Shown here: one piece after another, positions 37,158 to 45,540 of the stretch | Position numbering within the stretch: position 1 is the first letter of the stretch | Layout: each line of letters begins with the position of its first letter | NCBI GenBank assembly: GCA_030684575.1 | Contig: JAUXVD010000019.1 | Span: 179,806 to 243,805, forward strand | Reading direction: 5' to 3' | Source of the DNA: Nitrospirota bacterium | GTDB taxonomy: Bacteria; Nitrospirota; Nitrospiria; Nitrospirales; Nitrospiraceae | Length of the DNA stretch: 64,000 bases | Made by a program: the position numbers and the translations under genes | Notes under the pieces: generated by a model | What the model was told of the DNA's origin: nothing | Seen by the model: the letters and a program-made list of their open reading frames with translations, nothing else | The model's database searches: none

Positions 37158-39482
37158 ATGGTGTCGTTCAAGAGAGTCGGGCAAGTCGTGATGGCAGTCG
37201 CAGTACTTGGAAGCGTCCACGCGATGGATCACGTTGCGTCAGCACAGGAGCCGGCTCAGCCGGCCGCCTCGCAACGAGAAGGGCAGTTGCGCGATCAACT
37301 CAAGGGCATTCTCCACGAGCTGGACGAGCTTCAGAAAGCGCGGGAGGGGGCCATGCCGCCGAGCGAAAGGCCGAAGGTGGTCACTGAAACAGTGGCACCC
37401 GAAGCATCTGAGGCTATGCCGGAGTATGAGCTGTCAGACCTCAGCATCGTCAGCAAACGGTTTCAGAAGAGGCCGGAGGGCCTTTCGTTGTCGGCGACGA
37501 TCCCGGCGGAAACGAACTCACAGCCGACCAGAACGATGAAGGAATCCATGGAATCGCTTCCGGGTGTGGTCCTGCGCCAGGCGAACGGGCCGCGTGACTT
37601 CAGCATTACGATTCGCGGACAGGGCGTCAAAACCTCCTTCGCGACTCGCGACATCAAAATTTACGAAGACGGATTTATCCAGACCCAATCCGACGGGCTG
37701 TCGCGGCTCGATCTCCATGATCCCTGGTTTATGAGGAGCGTCGAAGTCACTCGAGGCGCGTCGTCGTCCCTGTACGACAACTATGCGCTCGGTGGAATGG
37801 TGCAGTTCAGGACTAGGCGGGGAGGCGACATCAACGGAGTAGAGACGTTTCTGTCCGGTGGTTCCTACGGATACCAAAAGTATGGCCTCGCGGTTGGCCA
37901 AGAAACGGAAAAAGTCGACATTGCCATGTTGGCCAGTCAGGTCTCTGAAGACGGCTATATCCGGAACAGCAATTACAACACCCAGACGTTCAACTTTAAT
38001 GTCCGCTTCAAGGCAGATGACAAACAGAATTTCTACTTTAAGGCGATCACCAACTGGCTGAATACGAAAGTGCCGACCAGACTGACTCAAGCCCAGTTTC
38101 ATGCCGATGACAGGCAGGCCGGTGGAGCGCAAACGACATGCACGCCCGGCACCTATAACGGCGGTTGCGCAAACTCGCTCTTGCTCAATCAGGGCCGCGT
38201 CGATCGTCGCACGATCATCGGGGGCATGTACGAGCGGCAGATCGACGCGAACACGGTGCTGACGATGGAGGCCGACTATGACGTCAAAGACATCCAGCAG
38301 TCATTTTCGCAGATCAGCGAGAACACCAATCCCAACTACAAGCACTACACCGATTTGCGGCACGACGGCCGGCTTGGAACGATGCCGCTGAAGAGCTATG
38401 TCGGGTTCTTTACCAACCAGATGGACCAGAAAGCCAATCAGTTCCAGAATCTGGCCGACGGGTTCGGAACGAAAGGAACGTTGATCCAGAATTCACGCGG
38501 ATCCATTTTCAACATCGGTGCCCGCTTCAGGGAGGAGCTGGAATTCGTGCCGGCCTGGACCCTCGCGGCCGGGCTTGGGTTCGAACAGTCCCGTCTTAGC
38601 ACACAGGCGACCAACTACAATGGAACCGGGGGGTTGGCTTCGCGAGCCAACGCGAGCCGTGAATACTCGAACTGGGCACCGGAAACATCGCTCACCTGGA
38701 AGCCTGCTGATGGGTATCGGCATTGGGTTCGAGGCTCGGTGGGATACGGCATTCCTCAAATGAGCCAGCTCTTACGAGATCCCGTCACGGGACTTCCCGG
38801 GACCAACTTCGATTTGAAGCCGCAGAAGAACCTGAATGTGGAAATCGGTACGGAGTCCAAGCTGCACAAGACCCTCACCGTTCAACTCGTCGGGTTTATG
38901 ACCTTCTTCAAAGACGAGATCATCACGCAGACGATCTCGGGAACAAACACGGCTTCCGTCAATGCGGACTCCTCTAAGTACAAAGGCATTGAAGCCTCTT
39001 TCGATTGGCGGCCGGTGACAGGCACGCGCATATCCGGCGCCTACACCCATGTCGAGGCCAGATACGTCAATTTCTCAGATAGAACTGCGACCGGGTTCCT
39101 GGTCCGAGACGGTAACAAGGTGCCTAATGTGCCGACCGATGTGTTGAACTCCAAAGTTGAATACGATCATGCGCCGACCGGTTGGGGCGGCTGGGTCGAA
39201 GGCAGCTATTACAACAGCTACTTCCTGAACAACAGCAACACGTTCAGCATTCCCTCCTATGTCGTCGCGAATGTGAACATTCACAAGAATTTCGAGCTGC
39301 ACAATTCCTGGTTCCGGTTCGCCAAATTCTACCTGGAGCTGGACAACATTGCGGATAAGAAATACGCCGCATCCGGTCAGGTCATCGGTGGCGAAACCGC
39401 CGGCGCTGCCGCGGGCAACCAGGCCTTCTTTGCCGGTTATGGCCGGGCCATCTATGGCGGTGTGACGTTGGGGCTGTTCTAG
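37158..39482 (+). CDS. TonB-dependent outer-membrane receptor 1
   Basis: 774 residues, AAGGAG eight bases before the ATG. The signal peptide is about 29 residues. An extra N-terminal segment (about 30-95) includes a coiled-coil stretch (QLRDQLKGILHELDELQKAR) not usual in TonB receptors. The plug domain follows (SMESLPGVVLRQANGPRDFS, FEVTRG-like VEVTRGASSSLYDNYALGGM), then a 22-strand barrel ending in the outer-membrane signature YGGVTLGLF with terminal Phe. The substrate is probably copper or a copper chelate, from the CruR-like gene in front. The plug has no His/Met-rich patch that would prove it. Confidence 0.88.
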   Translation: MVSFKRVGQVVMAVAVLGSVHAMDHVASAQEPAQPAASQREGQLRDQLKGILHELDELQKAREGAMPPSERPKVVTETVAPEASEAMPEYELSDLSIVSKRFQKRPEGLSLSATIPAETNSQPTRTMKESMESLPGVVLRQANGPRDFSITIRGQGVKTSFATRDIKIYEDGFIQTQSDGLSRLDLHDPWFMRSVEVTRGASSSLYDNYALGGMVQFRTRRGGDINGVETFLSGGSYGYQKYGLAVGQETEKVDIAMLASQVSEDGYIRNSNYNTQTFNFNVRFKADDKQNFYFKAITNWLNTKVPTRLTQAQFHADDRQAGGAQTTCTPGTYNGGCANSLLLNQGRVDRRTIIGGMYERQIDANTVLTMEADYDVKDIQQSFSQISENTNPNYKHYTDLRHDGRLGTMPLKSYVGFFTNQMDQKANQFQNLADGFGTKGTLIQNSRGSIFNIGARFREELEFVPAWTLAAGLGFEQSRLSTQATNYNGTGGLASRANASREYSNWAPETSLTWKPADGYRHWVRGSVGYGIPQMSQLLRDPVTGLPGTNFDLKPQKNLNVEIGTESKLHKTLTVQLVGFMTFFKDEIITQTISGTNTASVNADSSKYKGIEASFDWRPVTGTRISGAYTHVEARYVNFSDRTATGFLVRDGNKVPNVPTDVLNSKVEYDHAPTGWGGWVEGSYYNSYFLNNSNTFSIPSYVVANVNIHKNFELHNSWFRFAKFYLELDNIADKKYAASGQVIGGETAGAAAGNQAFFAGYGRAIYGGVTLGLF

Positions 39483-39516
39483 CTTGTCGGGATATGCAGA
39501 GTGGTCCTGAGCTGAA

Positions 39517-39543
39517 GGGAGGGCGTCTTTGAGGCGCCCTCCT
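39517..39543 (+). terminator. Hairpin after TonB receptor 1
   Basis: GGGAGGGCGTC, a five-base loop and GGCGCCCTCC form a stem of about ten pairs. No U-tract follows, so it may be a terminator helped by Rho or an mRNA 3'-stabilising hairpin. Confidence 0.5.
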
Positions 39544-39600
39544 CCACCAGGGGCTTTGGATAATGCGATGAGTCACATGACGACAGAAGCGAGGGGCACC

Positions 39601-39780
39601 ATGAACAAGTCATTACTGCGGGTCAATGAAGCGGCGGTAGTTCTAAACGTGAGCCGCTGGACGGTCTATCGATGGGTGGATGAAGGGAAGTTGAGCGCCA
39701 CAAAAATCGGCAAGCAGAGCCTGCGCGTGATCGGGAACTCGGTCGACAAGCTGATCTCCGAGAATCGGACCGATCACTGA
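39601..39780 (+). CDS. Excisionase-type helix-turn-helix DNA-binding protein 1
   Basis: 59 residues, preceded by GAGGGG six bases before the ATG. It consists almost entirely of a MerR-like winged HTH of the excisionase type (HTH_17): LRVNEAAVVLNVSRWTVYRW followed by VDEGKLSATKIGKQSLRV. Two paralogues in this window (44267, 50998) also sit at module ends. No integrase or phage genes are near, so a transcription-regulator role at these modules is more likely than excision. Target sites are not known. Confidence 0.8.
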   Translation: MNKSLLRVNEAAVVLNVSRWTVYRWVDEGKLSATKIGKQSLRVIGNSVDKLISENRTDH

Positions 39781-39837
39781 GCGTCGGCAGCGTAACGTGG
39801 CGGTGCAGGGGAGCGAGAAAATAAGATCAAGGACGGC

Positions 39838-40022
39838 TCATGCGTTTTCACCAGGATTTCAGGTTAGCCTAGGGCAGATGATTGAGTCGAGCTGGACCAA
39901 CATGACGGCGTTCTATTTTTCACGCAGATTCCATTTGCGAGGGATTCCAACAACAGTCTGGCGCAGGGAACCAGTTGCATTTTTGGGCTGACACACTCGT
40001 TCCAAATACTGAACCCATCGTA
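39838..40022 (+). pseudogene. Truncated and frameshifted copy of the 3' end of outer-membrane gene 1
   Basis: Bases 39838-40022 are almost identical to 32286-32472, the last 60 codons of outer-membrane gene 1. The copy lacks one base in the TTCTATTTCTTCGC segment, which shifts the frame, and nothing of the first 310 codons is present. The match continues into the following tlpA copy, marking a segmental duplication whose left breakpoint is near 39837. Confidence 0.85.
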
Positions 40023-40052
40023 AGGGGAACGGCTGAAGCGGAGGCGGCAGAC

Positions 40053-40607
40053 ATGAGATTAAGGAACACCAATACCCTGCTTGTTGCGATCATGCTGCTC
40101 ATCGCATCGGTGGGATGGCCCGCCTTCGACGGGTGGAGCATGGGGTCGCGTGTTCCGGCGGTCGGTATGCCAGCGGAAGATTTTTACCTGGTCGATCTGG
40201 ATGGCCAGTCGCAGAGCCTCAGTCGGTACCGCGGCAAGATCGTGCTCCTGAACTTCTGGGCCACCTGGTGTAAGCCCTGCACGACTGAAATGCCGGCCAT
40301 ACAGGCCAGCTTCGACAAGCTCCGTGACAAAGGGTTTGTGGTGCTGGCGATCAACGAGTTGGAAGACGATGTGAAAGTGCGCGAACACATCAAGCAGTAT
40401 GGCCATACGTTTCCGGTCCTCATGGATCGCGACAACAAAGTCGCCAACCAGTTCGGCGTGTTCGGGTTACCCGTGAGCGTGTTCATCGACCAGGAGGGGC
40501 GCGTGCAGGAATACATCAAGGGTGGGTTGCTCACCGAGCAGCTGATCCACGACGTGGTTGCGAAGATTCACAAACAGGAGCCGGTCAAGGCGGCATCGCT
40601 TCGATAA
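40053..40607 (+). CDS. TlpA-type periplasmic thioredoxin 3 (duplicate of thioredoxin 1)
   Basis: 184 residues, about 90% identical by eye to the protein at 32503-33057, with the same WATWCKPC site at Cys73/Cys76. Differences include FYLVDLDGQSQSLSRY for FRLVDLEGNAQSLSQH and the C-terminus. It arose with the pseudogene in front by duplication and stayed intact, which argues for selection. CruR-like 3 follows 12 bases later. Confidence 0.9.
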   Translation: MRLRNTNTLLVAIMLLIASVGWPAFDGWSMGSRVPAVGMPAEDFYLVDLDGQSQSLSRYRGKIVLLNFWATWCKPCTTEMPAIQASFDKLRDKGFVVLAINELEDDVKVREHIKQYGHTFPVLMDRDNKVANQFGVFGLPVSVFIDQEGRVQEYIKGGLLTEQLIHDVVAKIHKQEPVKAASLR

Positions 40608-40619
40608 GCATCTTATTTT

Positions 40620-40928
40620 ATGATGGTGAAGCTCAGACAATCCTGGCTGGTCTGGTCGTTGCTGGTCTGTCTCGTTCTTGTGAACGGACTTCTCACGGTG
40701 CCGGCGGTCGCCCATGCCGAGCACCATGCCAAGCATCAGGCCGGCACCCATTCCACCGGCCTCTGTGCCTGGCAATGTGCCGCCGGTCAGAGCATCGAGA
40801 CGACTACGGTGGTCTTCGTTTCGACATTGCAATTCGTGCATCTAGCCGACGATCCGCAGCTCAATCAGATATCGATCGCAGCTCCCTTCTTCCTCTTCGT
40901 ACGCGGACCTCCCTCGCTCCTCGGCTAA
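40620..40928 (+). CDS. CruR-like small copper-responsive upstream protein 3
   Basis: 102 residues: hydrophobic segment (about 9-31), His at 32, 35, 36, 39 and 44, LCAWQC with Cys49 and Cys53, and RGPP at 95-98, four residues from the end. RGPP replaces RAPP. It is most like CruR-like 1 (HHAKHQAGTH against HHAHHQAATH), and both precede an outer-membrane protein of the same family. The gap to that gene is about 90 bases. Confidence 0.68.
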   Translation: MMVKLRQSWLVWSLLVCLVLVNGLLTVPAVAHAEHHAKHQAGTHSTGLCAWQCAAGQSIETTTVVFVSTLQFVHLADDPQLNQISIAAPFFLFVRGPPSLLG

Positions 40929-41020
40929 TTTCTTCGATTCACGGCATCAGCAATAGATAGAGAGGCGACGGAGCATCCGCGGCCTCTCGTGCACCACCAT
41001 CTTAACCTCTAGTGAGACAC

Positions 41021-42094
41021 ATGATGTTCCCATTCCGATCACGGCGGCTCGTCCTTCTCTCTCTCAGTCTTTGCTTTCTGAGCGCAGGGGCCCTGCGTCC
41101 CGATCCGGTGCAGGCCTCCTGCGGCTCCGTGAGCTGTTTTGTGGTCATCGGCTCCCAGCAGCAGGTGCCAATGGCCGGTTTGCTGACCGTGAATGCAATT
41201 TACAACTACACGCCGATGGAGGCGCCGGAGGGACAGGGCGGGAGCATTCCGTTTTCCAACCAGGGGAACAAGACTCTGACGCTGGCGAACCTGAACGCCA
41301 GTCAGATTCGCACGCTCATGCGAACTGCGACCCTCGACATGAACTATGGCCTGACCGACCGATTCGGACTCCAAGTTACGGTGCCCTACAAGCATGTGAA
41401 CTCCGATGCCCAGATCGGGGGCCTCACGCCGGTGCCCTATAGTGACAAGGGGGTCGGGGATATCAGGGTCAGTCTCAAGTACAACGTGCTGCCGACTCTA
41501 CGTAGCATGATCGTGGTGGGCATGGGCGTCGATCTGCCGACCGGCGACTATGGGCAACGGGTGCAGGGTGGATCGCTAGCCGAATCGACGCTGCAAATCG
41601 GCAGGGGCAATTTCGGCCTCGTGCCGACCTTTTACCAAAGCTATGAGTTGATTCCGCACCGCCTCAATCAGTTTGCCTTGGCGAGCTATCGGCATACGTT
41701 GAAGAACAGCGATGGATATAAATTTGGGGACGAAGTGAACCTCAGCGCAGGGCTTAACATCATCCCGGTTGAGAGTGCCCAATGGCTCGTCCTGACACAG
41801 CAAGTGAATTATCGCTGGATGCAGAACGATGCGATGGATGCCTCCCTGTTTCAGTTCAATCCAGGCGGCGCGGCTATTCTGCTCGATCCGACCGTGAAGT
41901 TCCGCTCCATTCCTACCACCGGCTCGACTTACATGGCCTATTCGCCCGGCATCATGCTGAACCTTTGGGACTATGCCTCGATGTATTTCATCGCGCAGAT
42001 TCCGGTCATGCGCGATTTCAATGGCAACTTGGAGCAACAAATCAGTTATGTCTTTGGAATGACCAAGTCTTTCCAATTGCTCGGCGGGTCGTAA
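41021..42094 (+). CDS. Outer-membrane beta-barrel protein 2, paralogue of protein 1
   Basis: 357 residues from the ATG at 41021; GTG at 41012 is possible. After the signal peptide the mature protein begins SCGSVSCFVVIGSQQQVPMA, almost the same as the paralogue at 31357. Barrel strands also match (LDMNYGLTDRFGLQVTVPYK, GDIRVSLKYNVLPTLRSMIV). Between strands the loops differ, so the pair has diverged in the surface parts. It is flanked by CruR-like 3 and CruR-like 4. The ligand is unknown. Confidence 0.75.
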   Translation: MMFPFRSRRLVLLSLSLCFLSAGALRPDPVQASCGSVSCFVVIGSQQQVPMAGLLTVNAIYNYTPMEAPEGQGGSIPFSNQGNKTLTLANLNASQIRTLMRTATLDMNYGLTDRFGLQVTVPYKHVNSDAQIGGLTPVPYSDKGVGDIRVSLKYNVLPTLRSMIVVGMGVDLPTGDYGQRVQGGSLAESTLQIGRGNFGLVPTFYQSYELIPHRLNQFALASYRHTLKNSDGYKFGDEVNLSAGLNIIPVESAQWLVLTQQVNYRWMQNDAMDASLFQFNPGGAAILLDPTVKFRSIPTTGSTYMAYSPGIMLNLWDYASMYFIAQIPVMRDFNGNLEQQISYVFGMTKSFQLLGGS

Positions 42095-42109
42095 GGGATT
42101 CCGAAGGTG

Positions 42110-42475
42110 ATGGGCCTGTCCTCACAGATTTTGGGAAGCCGGATGTGGCGCAGATTCGCTCGCACAACGGCATGTGTCTGCATCCTGCTCTGGTTGGTCG
42201 GGTCTGTTTCCATAGCGTATGGAAACCTCACTCCGCTATGGACCACGCCGCATTGCCCTCAGGGGCAAGGGCATAGCGGGCAACAGAATCACAGCCATTG
42301 CGTGTGGCATTGTGATGGGGTTGACGCGCAGGCGTCCACTGGACGCGGTGGTGGGGCATCCGCTACTCCGAACGGATATATGTCGGGCCATCTTGGTGCG
42401 ATCCCCCTTATCGCAGTGCTCAGTGCAGGAATCGTCGCCCGAGGCCCTCCTCAGTTTCTTGTCGGTTTCGAGTAA
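42110..42475 (+). CDS. CruR-like small copper-responsive upstream protein 4 (divergent)
   Basis: 121 residues from the ATG at 42110; a later ATG at 42143 gives a better signal peptide (MWRRFARTTACVCILLWLVG). His-rich segment HSGQQNHSHCVWHCDG gives CxxxC flanked by His on both sides. The C-terminal hydrophobic helix leads into RGPP, seven residues from the end. This member lacks the usual LCAWAC but keeps Cys-x-Trp-x-Cys. It lies 15 bases after outer-membrane gene 2 and 89 bases before a lipoprotein gene. Confidence 0.6.
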   Translation: MGLSSQILGSRMWRRFARTTACVCILLWLVGSVSIAYGNLTPLWTTPHCPQGQGHSGQQNHSHCVWHCDGVDAQASTGRGGGASATPNGYMSGHLGAIPLIAVLSAGIVARGPPQFLVGFE

Positions 42476-42564
42476 AAGAATCGGCCATCAGGACACACGT
42501 TGAGGCTCCTGCGAAGGAGCGAAATGCGACGAAATGAAACAGACGAGGAAGGAACGATAGAACC

Positions 42565-44184
42565 ATGAGATCCATCATCAACCCACAACTCTTTTCATCA
42601 TGTGCGAAGACGGGAGTGCTCGGGCTAGCGCTCATCGGTCTCGCGAGCTGTAGCTCAGGAGATTCCCCCACTGGAACAGTGACGACAGGTGGCAGCGCGG
42701 CATTACAAGGGCCGTTGGTCTTTGTGAACAATACGGGAGACCGGACCCTGTCCACCCTTGCTTTGAGAGGAGATTCTGGCAGCTCCGTCATCAACACGTT
42801 GGGGCCCACTGTCTTCGGCAACGTTGCGTTGGGCGACATGCAGTTCTCGTTGGGGGAATGGGTGTTCGTCAATCTTGCAGCGACCAATCAAGTTGCGACG
42901 ATCGATCCCCTTACTGGGGCGACGCCGGTCCACGAAGTCAATCTGACGGCCGGCACCAGGCCGGTCCATATCTATCGCGATCCGACCGATCAAGAGGTTA
43001 TGTGGGTCATGAATGACGGTGACAATGCAATTGGAACCATCACGCCAGGAGACGATCTAATCAACTGCGCGGCGCAAGGGGGCGGTTCGGTCACGATCAT
43101 CCATAACTCGCATCTTGGTCCAGGTGCGACCCCCCCGACCGTTGAAAGAACCGTCTGTGTGCTTGCGGACGGGCATAAGGTCACCGCGTTCTCTCAACCG
43201 ACAGCTGCCGACACCACGATCCCCAGACGGGCGTTCGTCTCCAGCAGCACCGCGGGAGAAATTGCCGTGATCGACAATACTCCTATTCCAGGTTTGGACC
43301 CGAACTGGCGCCTGATCAATCGAATCGATCTGTGCGACGGGGTAAAGGAATCGACGCGCCCGACACCGGCGACCTGTAATGTTGAGGATGCGACATTGAA
43401 CACCGCGTTCACGACGAACAATTCGAACCCTCACGGGATTCGGTGGTCGAAACTCACCGGCAAGGTCTATAGCATTCAAGAAAACTACCGCACCATTGTC
43501 GAGATAGATCCTACGACTTTGGCGGTGACGCTGGTGGCGGATCTTTCTGCTACGAACTACACGGCTTTCGGTATTTCTCCGGATGGACGGTTCTTGCTAC
43601 TGCGCGGCAGCAGCGCGGCTCCATTTGGAACCAGGTTGGGTGTGATTGATTTGGCAATTGCCGGAAATCCCCGAGCCATCAGCGATCTCACAATTCCTGA
43701 ATTAGACGGCGCCGGCCCCGGAGCGTTCAAGTTTTCGCCGGATGGTAGACGCTTTTATATTGTGGCCAGCAATACGTCCACAACGAAGAAAGACCATCTG
43801 TTTGCGTTCAATGCATCGGACCTGACGGCGAATCCTCCTGCATTGACATTGCTGCGGGACGTCGGCCTGATTTCAACCGTCAATGGTGCACATTCTTTTG
43901 ATGTGCTGGCACAGCCACCGACCGGATCGCCGACCGGCACTCTCGCAGAAGCGAGATACCTTGTCGTGTCGAACGGCACGGACAATTCTGTCTCCGTCAT
44001 CAATGCGACAGACAATCAGATCAAGCAAACAGTTACAGTGGGGACCACACCTGGATCAGTGATGGTCTATTTCCCTGGTTCAGCCGCAGGTGGACACCAG
44101 GCGATCTCATCTGTAACCGGTGGGGCCTCCTCATCTGTGGCGGTCTTGCCTGAGCTGCTCGACGACCACGGGATGCCGGAGTAG
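42565..44184 (+). CDS. YncE-like beta-propeller lipoprotein
   Basis: 539 residues. A lipoprotein signal peptide ends in the lipobox LASC (cysteine at about 29). The mature protein shows repeated beta-propeller blades of the YVTN/YncE type: GPLVFVNNTGDRTLSTLAL, WVFVNLAATNQVATIDPLTG, AFGISPDGRFLLLRGSS, FKFSPDGRRFYIVASN, YLVVSNGTDNSVSVINATDN. These are usually scaffold or binding proteins in the periplasm or on the outer membrane. Four cysteines in the middle (NCAAQ, TVCVL, DLCDG, ATCNV) may form disulfides. It is the downstream partner of CruR-like 4. Ligand not known. Confidence 0.78.
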   Translation: MRSIINPQLFSSCAKTGVLGLALIGLASCSSGDSPTGTVTTGGSAALQGPLVFVNNTGDRTLSTLALRGDSGSSVINTLGPTVFGNVALGDMQFSLGEWVFVNLAATNQVATIDPLTGATPVHEVNLTAGTRPVHIYRDPTDQEVMWVMNDGDNAIGTITPGDDLINCAAQGGGSVTIIHNSHLGPGATPPTVERTVCVLADGHKVTAFSQPTAADTTIPRRAFVSSSTAGEIAVIDNTPIPGLDPNWRLINRIDLCDGVKESTRPTPATCNVEDATLNTAFTTNNSNPHGIRWSKLTGKVYSIQENYRTIVEIDPTTLAVTLVADLSATNYTAFGISPDGRFLLLRGSSAAPFGTRLGVIDLAIAGNPRAISDLTIPELDGAGPGAFKFSPDGRRFYIVASNTSTTKKDHLFAFNASDLTANPPALTLLRDVGLISTVNGAHSFDVLAQPPTGSPTGTLAEARYLVVSNGTDNSVSVINATDNQIKQTVTVGTTPGSVMVYFPGSAAGGHQAISSVTGGASSSVAVLPELLDDHGMPE

Positions 44185-44218
44185 TCGAGCGCCGGCCGTA
44201 TCTTGTTCATGCTGAGTC

Positions 44219-44246
44219 GAAGGGGGCAGGGTATCCTGCCCCCTTC
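44219..44246 (+). terminator. Strong hairpin after the lipoprotein gene
   Basis: GAAGGGGGCAGG, loop GTAT and CCTGCCCCCTTC form a perfect 12-bp stem. A U-tract is lacking (CGGAAC follows), so the hairpin may block 3' decay or act with other factors. Confidence 0.6.
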
Positions 44247-44266
44247 GGAACAGAGACCATTTCGCC

Positions 44267-44584
44267 ATGGAGGGAATTACGGATAGAGCACTCTTGCTCG
44301 TGAGAGAAGCCGCAGATTTCTTGTCGGTAAGCCGCTGGGCCATCTATCGGTGGGTCGAAGAGGGGCGCTTGCGCGGCACGAAGATCTGGTGGGGTAGTTT
44401 GCGAATCTTTCACGAATCCATCGCGGGGTTGGTCCGGAACAAACAGGTCGCCATTCTCTGCGTAGTCATGAACAACGTCCTTCGGCGTCGCGGCAGCGAA
44501 CTGCTCGCGCAATACAAACGCATCATGGATCATGAGCTGAACCTATCCTCACGCATGTGCAGGTTAGCCTGCTGTGTCCTGTAG
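44267..44584 (+). CDS. Excisionase-type helix-turn-helix DNA-binding protein 2
   Basis: 105 residues. Residues 9-57 are the same HTH_17 domain as in the other two copies (REAADFLSVSRWAIYRWVEE, GTKIWWGSLRIFHESI). From about residue 60 the sequence (VAILCVVMNNVLRRRGSELL and onward) has no counterpart in the paralogues and has poor composition. That tail may come from a frameshift or read-through of a lost stop. The start is 20 bases after a strong hairpin. Confidence 0.65.
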   Translation: MEGITDRALLLVREAADFLSVSRWAIYRWVEEGRLRGTKIWWGSLRIFHESIAGLVRNKQVAILCVVMNNVLRRRGSELLAQYKRIMDHELNLSSRMCRLACCVL

Positions 44585-44604
44585 CGCAGGTCCGTAGGCA
44601 TCGT

Positions 44605-44654
44605 TTGGCGTCAATTTATCGGGAGCGTATTCAAGGTACTCGAAAAGTTCGAGT
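44605..44654 (+). promoter_or_regulatory. Candidate promoter and 5'-leader hairpin of the SmbP-like gene
   Basis: TTGGCG (44605-44610), 17 bases and TATTCA (44628-44633) form a weak sigma-70 promoter. Directly behind it ACTCGAA-AAG-TTCGAGT (44638-44654) is a perfect 7-bp hairpin in the leader. Confidence 0.35.
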
Positions 44655-44684
44655 GGTGTATTCATAATCAAGGAGGAACGTTCA

Positions 44685-44993
44685 ATGAAGCAGACATGGA
44701 TGACGGTCATGGCAGTAGCGGTGCTTGGTGTGGGTCTTTGCCTGCAGCCGGCGGTCTCGCTGGCGGGGAAGGGAGAGGATCATAACCAGGAGGTGATCAA
44801 GCACGCCAAGGAAGGGGTTGCGCATACGAAGGAAGCGATCAAGCATATCGAAGAAGCCGTGAAGGGCACCGGCGACGCGCATGCCAAGGAAGCGCTGCAA
44901 CATGCGAACGAAGCGATTACTCATGCGGAAGAATCGATCGCCCATGCCGAGATGGCAGCCAAGAAGCCTGAAGGAAAAAAGAAGAGCAAGTAA
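44685..44993 (+). CDS. SmbP-like periplasmic small metal-binding protein
   Basis: 102 residues, AAGGAGG before the ATG. A signal peptide of about 27 residues is followed by a helical, heptad-repeated domain with His every seven residues or so: VIKHAKEGVAHTKEAIKHIE, DAHAKEALQHANEAITHAEE, SIAHAEMA. Eight His face one side. This is the pattern of SmbP of Nitrosomonas europaea, a four-helix periplasmic protein that binds copper and other divalent metals. The C-terminus is Lys-rich. It is transcribed alone, with hairpins before and after. A copper-buffering role in the periplasm fits the surroundings. Confidence 0.82.
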   Translation: MKQTWMTVMAVAVLGVGLCLQPAVSLAGKGEDHNQEVIKHAKEGVAHTKEAIKHIEEAVKGTGDAHAKEALQHANEAITHAEESIAHAEMAAKKPEGKKKSK

Positions 44994-45339
44994 CGTTCAT
45001 CGTCTGACCCTGCTGCCGCCGGTGCCTTCGGTCATCGGCAGCAGCAGGGTGAAAACCCTCTGTCAGCACCACTCATTCCGACCTTCCCGCAATCTCGTGG
45101 GCCATTGGATCTCCATTGTGCTCGAATAGTTTTCCCATAGTCTGCTTGGGCATCTGCGACGGACGTTTAGACGAACCTCGCATCACCATTCACGCCGACT
45201 TCAGCGATCAAGGCCGCCTCTTCTCATTCTGTGACTTGTAGTATCCGTGAGCATCTGTGAGTAGGCGTCGGTAGACAAGATGCCTGCACAGTCCTACAGT
45301 TCGCCCTCTCTGAATACGCAGAGATGAAGGGGAGTCGAG
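44994..45339 (+). other. Intergenic region of about 350 bases with terminator-like hairpin and promoter
   Basis: No gene was recognised. A hairpin at 45007-45050 (ACCCTGCTGCCG against CGGCAGCAGCAGGGT, one three-base bulge) lies 13 bases after the SmbP-like gene and is its probable terminator. The middle (45060-45230) shows nothing. From 45237 the sequence TGTAGTATCCGTGAGCA is shared with 49892-49908, ahead of another CruR-like operon, and leads into the promoter at 45272-45300. Confidence 0.6.
45263..45300 (+). promoter_or_regulatory. Promoter with shared operator-like motif, CruR-like 5 operon
   Basis: AGGCGTCGGTAGACA (45263-45277) is shared with 49908-49922. Its end TAGACA (45272-45277) serves as -35 box, followed by 17 bases and TACAGT (45295-45300). 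The first ATG of the operon is at 45340. Half-sites GTC and GAC make the motif partly palindromic. Confidence 0.5.
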
Positions 45340-45540
45340 ATGCGACGGGGCGTGCCTCTGTTGACGGTCTATTTTCTGCTATTGGCGGTGGTTCTCTCGC
45401 CGACGAAGGCTGAGAGCGAGCGCACGGCTGTCTTCATGTTTGGTTTGATACGCCAAGCCCTTGGCATGCTTCAGCCGATGAATCTCAGTACTCTGCAGCA
45501 TGGCATCGTCACCCGTATGGCCTTGACCGGACAGTCATGA
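45340..45540 (+). CDS. Small secreted leader protein ahead of CruR-like 5
   Basis: 66 residues, with AAGGGGAG before the ATG. A signal peptide is clear (VPLLTVYFLLLAVVLSPTKA), and the remaining 40 residues are unremarkable. The stop overlaps the ATG of CruR-like 5 (ATGA), so they are translationally coupled. No family recognised. It may exist mainly to deliver ribosomes to the next ORF. Confidence 0.6.
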   Translation: MRRGVPLLTVYFLLLAVVLSPTKAESERTAVFMFGLIRQALGMLQPMNLSTLQHGIVTRMALTGQS

